Source of the DNA: Maricaulis maris MCS10
GTDB taxonomy: Bacteria; Pseudomonadota; Alphaproteobacteria; Caulobacterales; Maricaulaceae
Assembly (NCBI RefSeq): GCF_000014745.1
Contig: NC_008347.1
Location: 2,992,001-3,056,000 of the forward strand
Direction of reading: 5' to 3'
Length of the DNA stretch: 64,000 nt
The notes beneath the pieces are model-generated. The model worked only from the letters and a program-made list of their open reading frames with translations. It was not told where the DNA came from and made no database searches. Both the position numbers and the translations under genes were made by a program. Positions 60,857-64,000 of this stretch are shown one piece after another; positions within the stretch are counted from its first letter, which is position 1; every line of letters starts with the position of its first letter.

Positions 60857-61671
60857 CACCAGATTCCCTCCCCCGACGGACAATTGAGGTTCTGGAGCCT
60901 ATCCTCGCCAAACGCAACCCAAAGGAAAGGGCGCTCTGAGGAGGTTTCAAACTCGGCGAGGCCAACCAATTCGTGTCGGTGCCCGGCTCTGACCTCAATT
61001 GAGGCCCGCAGCGAGATCCGCATGCCGTCAATCCGCGTGTCCGGCCCGAAGCGAGCGGAGTCCCGCGCTGGTGCCGAGGTGCCCCCCAATACGGTCAGAT
61101 GGGTTGCTGCACAGGCGAATTGCCGCGGTGTCAGACCGAGCACATGTCGCAGTTCCTCGACCGAGGCGAAGGCACGATTTTGCGGCGCATCGTCCGGGCG
61201 GGCCGCGTACGCTGCACGTTCAGCACCTCGCGCGCGCTCATCATCATCTGTGTCACGCCAGTCCAGAATGCGGTCGGCGATCGTTTCCGCTGCGACCTGG
61301 CTTTCGCCCAGCCGAACGAACAGAGCCGTCAACTGCTCGTCATTGGCCATGTTCAGATCGGTCAGTCGTTGACCGGGCCCGGCCTCAACCGACACCAAGT
61401 ATTCTCCGATCAGGACCTCAACCGGCAATGCCGCGACATAGCTACGGCCGATCTGGGCAACGTCATAGGCAACAACATCCAGCGCAGAGCGCAACGCAGC
61501 CTCTCGCTCAAGACTGTCGCGCTCGACCGCTGCGAGACGCAGGCGTGTGTGTGTCATCGCCGTGATCGAGAGCAAGACCGCTGCCAGAAAAAGCGAGAGC
61601 CACAGTACAAAAATCAGGGCCGAACCGCGCTCGCGAACGGGCGGTTCACCGGCGATTGAATCCAGTATCAA
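60856..61671 (-). CDS. gspK: Type II secretion minor pseudopilin GspK
   Basis: A 271-residue GspK-like pseudopilin. The N-terminus has a prepilin-type ERGSALIFVLWLSLFLAAVL helix without the usual Glu5, as is normal for GspK. LTDLNMANDEQL and ADRILDWRDTDDDERARGAE match the GspK core and its calcium/helical insert. The TTG start (61671) overlaps the gspD stop (TTGA). GspK caps the pseudopilus tip in complex with GspI and GspJ, which are not in this window. Ends overlapping the permease fusion gene. Confidence 0.88.
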   Translation of the reverse strand: MILDSIAGEPPVRERGSALIFVLWLSLFLAAVLLSITAMTHTRLRLAAVERDSLEREAALRSALDVVAYDVAQIGRSYVAALPVEVLIGEYLVSVEAGPGQRLTDLNMANDEQLTALFVRLGESQVAAETIADRILDWRDTDDDERARGAERAAYAARPDDAPQNRAFASVEELRHVLGLTPRQFACAATHLTVLGGTSAPARDSARFGPDTRIDGMRISLRASIEVRAGHRHELVGLAEFETSSERPFLWVAFGEDRLQNLNCPSGEGIW

Positions 61672-63728
61672 TTGTCGAAGAGGCCGGGCTGTCGGGCCTC
61701 CAGGGCTTCAAACTGGCGGCGCACATGCGTGAGGGCGCTCCCGACATCATCATCGGTCCAGATGATGCGAGGTGTAAGGAAAATGACCAGCTCGCTGCGC
61801 TGACTGGTCATAGCTCGGTTCCGGAATAGATTGCCCACGCCTGGGATGTCTCCGAGTAGGGGCGTGCGCGATTCATTGTCCGAGGTTGTTTCCCGGATCA
61901 GCCCGCCCAGGGCGATCGTATTCGAGCTCCGCACCGAGACAGTACTGGTGAACTCGAGCTTCTGGATTGTCGGCGAGTCGATTCCCGACGTTGTTGTCGG
62001 ACGCACACTCGAGACTTCCTGATTGACCTCGAGCACCACCATGCCACTGGCATTGATACGCGGGGTGACTTGCAAGATCACCCCGGTTTCCCGCAACTCG
62101 ACGGACGACACGATTGGCGCATTGCTCTCGGTTACGGAGGTCGCGGTCTGGGTCACGATTGGCACTTCATCACCGACCTGCAGGTGAGCCGTCTGATTGT
62201 TCTGGACCATGATGGAAGGCGCCGAAAGCACCGTCACATCCGTGATCGACCGCAGCGCGCTGAGCGTCGCCGTCAGGTCGGTGCCGGAGAAGGCATAATT
62301 GAAGCCCGGGAAGACGGGAGCTGTGGAACCCGTGTTGGAATCGGAGAATTGCAGGCTTGATGTCTCGTTCGATCCGGCGTTCTCGAAATACCAACGAACA
62401 CCGAAATCGAGGCCATCTTCAAGACGAACTTCGGCAATTGTCGCTTCGATGAGAACCTGCGGCGGCATGACATCCATGCGCTGAACGAGGTCAAGGATCT
62501 CGCGATATTCCTGATCCGTCGCCCGGATGATCAAGGCGTTATTGAGCTCGTCCGGGATGATAGTGAGCCGACTCTGTTCCTCACCCGGGGCACTGGGCTC
62601 CCCGTGTGCGTCATCACCCTGAAAGCGCGGCTCGATCAATTGCCCGGCCCCGGTCTGGCCACCGGCAAAAGCGGCTGTGATCTGCGTGGCCAATGTAGAG
62701 GCGGGTGTGTTGCGAACCACATAATAGCGCAATCGCCGCTCGGAACCTGCTGATGGTCGGTCCAGCCGCTCGATCCAGACCTGCGCCTGCTCGAACTGGC
62801 TGCGGTCGCGTGCGGTCACCAGCAGCATGTTGAGGCGCGGCATGGCAATGGTCTGGATGGCATCAATCGACATGCCGGTTCCGGACAGCACCGTATCGAC
62901 TTCACTCTTCGCCGTTTCGGCCGAGACATAGCGCAGCTCGAACATGCCAAAGACGCGATCGGTCAGGAAGGGGCGATCAAAGAGAATGGCCGCTCTCCGG
63001 GCGCCATCGACATCCGGCCCTGGTCCAGCCAGCACCAGTACTCCCAGCGCATCATGCGGCACGACCTCGACCCGGTCCGACAGGAAGGGGTCAATCAGGG
63101 ACACAATCGCGCTCGGTGTCGTGTGAGTGACCGGCACAACGCGGCCGCCATAGCCCAGCTCCGACGACAGTCCGGTCAGCCCCGGACGCGCCATATCCAG
63201 CCGGGTCAGCAGGTAGCCCTCTGCGCGCTCGGCAAGGACGAGATTGGATTCACCCAGCACCGTCTCAAGCGCCGCGAGTGCGGCACGGGCAGGCGCCGGC
63301 TCGGCAGATGTCAGCGAAATACGGCCGGTGACCCCGTCGGCCACCATCACTGTCTGGCCCAGCGCGTCGCCGACAATGGTCCGAACGACGTCAGCGACCG
63401 GCACATCAACGAAGTTCAGGCGCAAGGTCCGGCTGTCGAGATCCGCGCGGTTGGGTGACTGGCTGAGCCGAGACCCGTCACGCGCATCAAAATAAACCAA
63501 GCGCTCCTGTTCGATCGGAGCCTGCGCATCCACCGTGGACGCCGGAGGCTGCGCACCCGGCGCATCGGTGCCCGTCGCAGCCGCGACAGAGTCATCGGCC
63601 GGGAGGGTCGTGGCAGGGAATCGTCCTGCGTGCACGCCAGCGGCATCCGGCATGAGTTGCGCGCACGCCTGCAGCGTGAGCAAAAGCCCTCCGCACACCA
63701 AGCTGGTTAAAACAAAACGCTGTGACAC
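61668..63728 (-). CDS. gspD: Type II secretion secretin GspD
   Basis: A 686-residue secretin. GTG start at 63728 after GAGGGG; lipobox-like LTLQAC at residues 17-22. N0/N1-N3 domains are seen at about 95-390 (LNFVDVPVADVVRTI, VVPVTHTTPSAIVSLIDPF, IIPDELNNALIIRATDQEY), then the secretin core (DVTVLSAPSIMVQNNQTAHL, VGDEVPIVTQT, GVILQVTPRINASGMV) and IPGVGNLFRNR. It forms the outer-membrane channel of the type II system. Followed directly by gspK and preceded by a gspC-like gene. Confidence 0.95.
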   Translation of the reverse strand: MSQRFVLTSLVCGGLLLTLQACAQLMPDAAGVHAGRFPATTLPADDSVAAATGTDAPGAQPPASTVDAQAPIEQERLVYFDARDGSRLSQSPNRADLDSRTLRLNFVDVPVADVVRTIVGDALGQTVMVADGVTGRISLTSAEPAPARAALAALETVLGESNLVLAERAEGYLLTRLDMARPGLTGLSSELGYGGRVVPVTHTTPSAIVSLIDPFLSDRVEVVPHDALGVLVLAGPGPDVDGARRAAILFDRPFLTDRVFGMFELRYVSAETAKSEVDTVLSGTGMSIDAIQTIAMPRLNMLLVTARDRSQFEQAQVWIERLDRPSAGSERRLRYYVVRNTPASTLATQITAAFAGGQTGAGQLIEPRFQGDDAHGEPSAPGEEQSRLTIIPDELNNALIIRATDQEYREILDLVQRMDVMPPQVLIEATIAEVRLEDGLDFGVRWYFENAGSNETSSLQFSDSNTGSTAPVFPGFNYAFSGTDLTATLSALRSITDVTVLSAPSIMVQNNQTAHLQVGDEVPIVTQTATSVTESNAPIVSSVELRETGVILQVTPRINASGMVVLEVNQEVSSVRPTTTSGIDSPTIQKLEFTSTVSVRSSNTIALGGLIRETTSDNESRTPLLGDIPGVGNLFRNRAMTSQRSELVIFLTPRIIWTDDDVGSALTHVRRQFEALEARQPGLFDN

Positions 63729-63805
63729 GAACCCATCCCCTCGCCGATCAAGTTGGCGGTGACCCTAGCGCTACAAAGAGTGCAGCTCTAGCAAAACAAT
63801 CTGCA

Positions 63806-64000
63806 CTATCGTTGAGCGCGCGACAGCGTCACGCGGTCGTCGTCGCGCTCGAAGATCGCCGTCTGCGGCGTCAGCGATACCAGTGTATAGCTTTCGAGGC
63901 TTCTTCCCAGCGGGATTGTGACGAGTCCGCCATTGCCGCGAAACAGACCCCAGCCGCCGGAATCCGCCTCTACGACCCCGACCAGTTCATACCGCGCCAG
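63806..64000 (-). CDS. GspC-like type II secretion protein, C-terminal part (start outside window)
   Basis: The minus-strand frame is open from the window edge and ends at TAG 63806-63808, giving 65 residues: LVGVVEADSGGWGLFRGNGG, VTIPLGRSLESYTLVSLTPQ and a short charged tail. Position directly before gspD and the glycine-rich beta pattern suggest the homology region of GspC/PulC, which contacts the secretin. A GspN-like or other T2SS periplasmic protein cannot be excluded from so short a segment. Confidence 0.6.
   Translation of the reverse strand: MARYELVGVVEADSGGWGLFRGNGGLVTIPLGRSLESYTLVSLTPQTAIFERDDDRVTLSRAQR

Overview
The window reads as a chromosome segment from a marine, prosthecate alphaproteobacterium of the Maricaulis/Oceanicaulis/Hyphomonas type. 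The pointers are moderately high GC, a holdfast-anchor operon (hfaA-hfaB-hfaD), a Caulobacter-like maltose TonB receptor/MFS/LacI group, flavin 'tryptophan halogenase' genes beside a TonB receptor, and a type II secretion cluster. The genus is inferred; no rRNA or tRNA is present to confirm it.

1-30 kb is a large glucan-utilisation region. Its beta-glucan half holds a GH9 endoglucanase tail, two exported GH3 enzymes, a Tat-exported SMP-30/gluconolactonase, a GntP gluconate permease, a gluconokinase and an SGLT-type sodium/sugar symporter. Its alpha-glucan half holds three GH13 enzymes, a GH97 enzyme, a large TonB receptor, an MFS sugar permease and a LacI regulator. Mixed in are two paralogous flavin halogenase-like proteins and a JmjC/cupin-8 protein. 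Two palindrome families sit in the promoters: TTGAC-AACGTT-GTCAA near the GH3, symporter and GH13/TonB genes, and TTGCA-N6-TGCAA near the amylase, GH97 and GH13/TonB genes. They suggest two overlapping regulons.

30-39 kb holds an H-NOX/hybrid histidine kinase/LuxR response regulator operon (predicted NO sensing). It diverges from hfaABD across a repeat-rich intergenic region. After hfaD and a terminator come a receiver-only regulator, a YaiO-like outer-membrane barrel, a HEAT-repeat membrane protein and a processive GT2, which look like a surface-polysaccharide module. NO-controlled adhesion is a testable inference.

39-55 kb is accessory DNA. It starts with decayed RND efflux and DUF2892 remnants, then two large translationally coupled genes of unknown function: an exported beta-sandwich-like protein and a 1337-residue membrane-anchored protein. 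A graveyard of nested IS fragments follows (three IS3-family elements, each with a broken OrfB, plus IS6 and IS481/IS3-like fragments). It surrounds an intact galE and a three-domain glycan-modifying fusion gene. Base composition is visibly more AT-rich around 48.5-55 kb, suggesting transfer.

55-64 kb, on the minus strand, is an apparent operon entering from beyond the right edge: a GspC-like C-terminus, gspD secretin, gspK, an unusual permease/FG-GAP/ASPIC-UnbV fusion and two Sel1-repeat proteins. Most junctions are 4-bp or TGATG overlaps, implying translational coupling.
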